A model generated the notes under the pieces. It saw only the letters and a list, made by a program, of their open reading frames with translations. It made no database searches and had not been told where the DNA came from. Source: Ignatzschineria sp. (lineage in GTDB: Bacteria > Pseudomonadota > Gammaproteobacteria > Cardiobacteriales > Wohlfahrtiimonadaceae). From it: DNA of 7,018 nucleotides. The DNA lies in contig JASLEF010000030.1 of assembly GCA_030151245.1 (NCBI GenBank), forward strand, positions 1-7,018. The letters are read 5' to 3'. Numbering within the stretch: the stretch's first letter is position 1; the number at the start of each line of letters is the position of its first letter. This document shows, one piece after another, positions 6,217 to 7,018 of the stretch. The translations under genes were made by a program, and so were the position numbers.

Positions 6217-7018
6217 ACTGACCCTTTGGCAATTCAATACCGGAGAAAATTTTAATCACAGCACTATCGTCCTCTTTACCAAAACCTTTATTAGAAGCTT
6301 CAGTAAACATATTGAGCGCAGTTGATGCGAGAGGTAGAGGGAATTGCAGTAGTTTTCCCGTATCTCGTACCAAATTAAGATCTTTCACAAATATATCAAC
6401 GGCCGATTTTGGCGAATAATCTCCTTCGACAACATGTTTCATACGATTCTCAAACATCCAAGAGTTTCCTGCAGCATTTACAACCACATCATACATTACG
6501 TCAAGAGGAATATTAGCTCTTGCCGCTAACGCCATAGCTTCTGCTCCCGCGGCAATATGAACGCCCGCTAATAATTGATGGATAATCTTCACAGTAGCGC
6601 CTAATCCAATTTCTTCACCAATTTCATAGACATTCGCCGCAATTGCATCTAATACAGGCTTTAATTTTCTAAATGCCGCCTTACTACCTGAAGCCATCAC
6701 TGTTATCTCACCAAGATTTGCTTTCACAGCACCTCCTGATACAGGCGCATCTAACATCACTAGACCCAATTGGGCTAGTGACAACTCAATCTCTTTTGCA
6801 TCAGCCGCAGAAATAGTTGAAGAGACCATTACAGCCGTTCCTTCCCGTAGATGTTGAGCTATTCCTCTTTCACCAAATAAAATAGCTTTTACTTGTTCAG
6901 CATTAACAACTAAGAGCAAAATGGCATCTAACTCTTTTGCAAACTCCTCGGCACTATGTGCAACTCCTTTCGCACCAAAGGCTTTTAAATCAGCTAAGGC
7001 AACATCATTAAGATCCAC
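6215..7018 (-). CDS. ltnD: L-threonate dehydrogenase, N-terminus cut by window edge
   Basis: This NAD-dependent beta-hydroxyacid dehydrogenase (3-hydroxyisobutyrate dehydrogenase family) oxidises L-threonate at C2 to 2-oxo-tetronate, the first step of the operon's pathway. The window holds 267 residues. The family is about 300 long, so roughly 35 are missing, including the GxGxxG dinucleotide motif. The GTG at the window edge is an internal valine codon, not a start. Fragment motifs are DAPVSGGAVKA (90-100, substrate-binding Ser/Gly loop), GLGATVKIIHQLLAG (138-152, with the catalytic Lys144), NSWMFENRM (185-193) and KEDDSAVIKIF (248-258). The string from KIIHQLLAG onward is nearly identical to my recollection of E. 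coli LtnD (YgbJ), which makes this assignment firmer than a generic family call. It is the most upstream operon gene visible; the promoter lies outside. Confidence 0.92.
   Translation of the reverse strand: MDLNDVALADLKAFGAKGVAHSAEEFAKELDAILLLVVNAEQVKAILFGERGIAQHLREGTAVMVSSTISAADAKEIELSLAQLGLVMLDAPVSGGAVKANLGEITVMASGSKAAFRKLKPVLDAIAANVYEIGEEIGLGATVKIIHQLLAGVHIAAGAEAMALAARANIPLDVMYDVVVNAAGNSWMFENRMKHVVEGDYSPKSAVDIFVKDLNLVRDTGKLLQFPLPLASTALNMFTEASNKGFGKEDDSAVIKIFSGIELPKGQ

Noticed and set aside
7016..7018. GTG at the window edge as the start of ltnD
   Set aside because: The dinucleotide-binding N-terminus of about 35 residues would be missing; the codon reads as an internal valine of a gene continuing beyond the window.
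1..7018. CRISPR arrays, tRNA/rRNA genes, prophage, toxin-antitoxin or defence genes
   Set aside because: Looked for on both strands. No regularly spaced repeats, no RNA gene signatures and no such proteins; all sizeable coding capacity is explained by six metabolic or transport genes.

Overview
This window looks like chromosomal DNA from an AT-rich gammaproteobacterium. The proteins closely resemble Escherichia coli families (PhoA, OtnC/OtnI/OtnK, LtnD and a YhjE-type transporter), but base composition is clearly lower in GC than enterics (low forties percent by eye). Lineages such as Ignatzschineria/Wohlfahrtiimonas, Orbaceae or Pasteurellaceae would fit. This placement is inference; no rRNA or species marker is present.

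Layout, left to right. Positions 1-302 hold a strong bidirectional intrinsic terminator (44-89) and then a leader of about 210 bases for a plus-strand MHS-family (YhjE-like) major facilitator transporter (303-1631). A convergent intergenic region (1632-1793) carries one plain stem-loop and one bidirectional terminator. It separates the transporter from a minus-strand gene for a secreted E. coli-type alkaline phosphatase, phoA (1794-3227). The phoA promoter contains a well-formed Pho box exactly 10 bases upstream of a TATACT -10 element, so phosphate-starvation control by PhoB can be predicted directly.

Right of an intrinsic terminator (3370-3402) lies a minus-strand operon read from right to left: ltnD (cut by the window edge), otnK, otnC, otnI. 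Together these encode the known L-threonate catabolic route. LtnD oxidises L-threonate to 2-oxo-tetronate, OtnI isomerises it to 3-oxo-tetronate, OtnK phosphorylates it, and OtnC decarboxylates the phosphate to dihydroxyacetone phosphate and CO2. The genes are tightly packed (13-base gap, 4-base overlap, 5-base gap), each with a good Shine-Dalgarno sequence. The operon's promoter, regulator and any dedicated transporter would lie beyond position 7018.

The three transcription units appear functionally unrelated: transport of an unknown metabolite, phosphate scavenging, and acid-sugar catabolism. I do not see an undescribed system here. The most useful observations are the Pho-box promoter, corrected start codons for three genes, and a few unexplained intergenic repeats.
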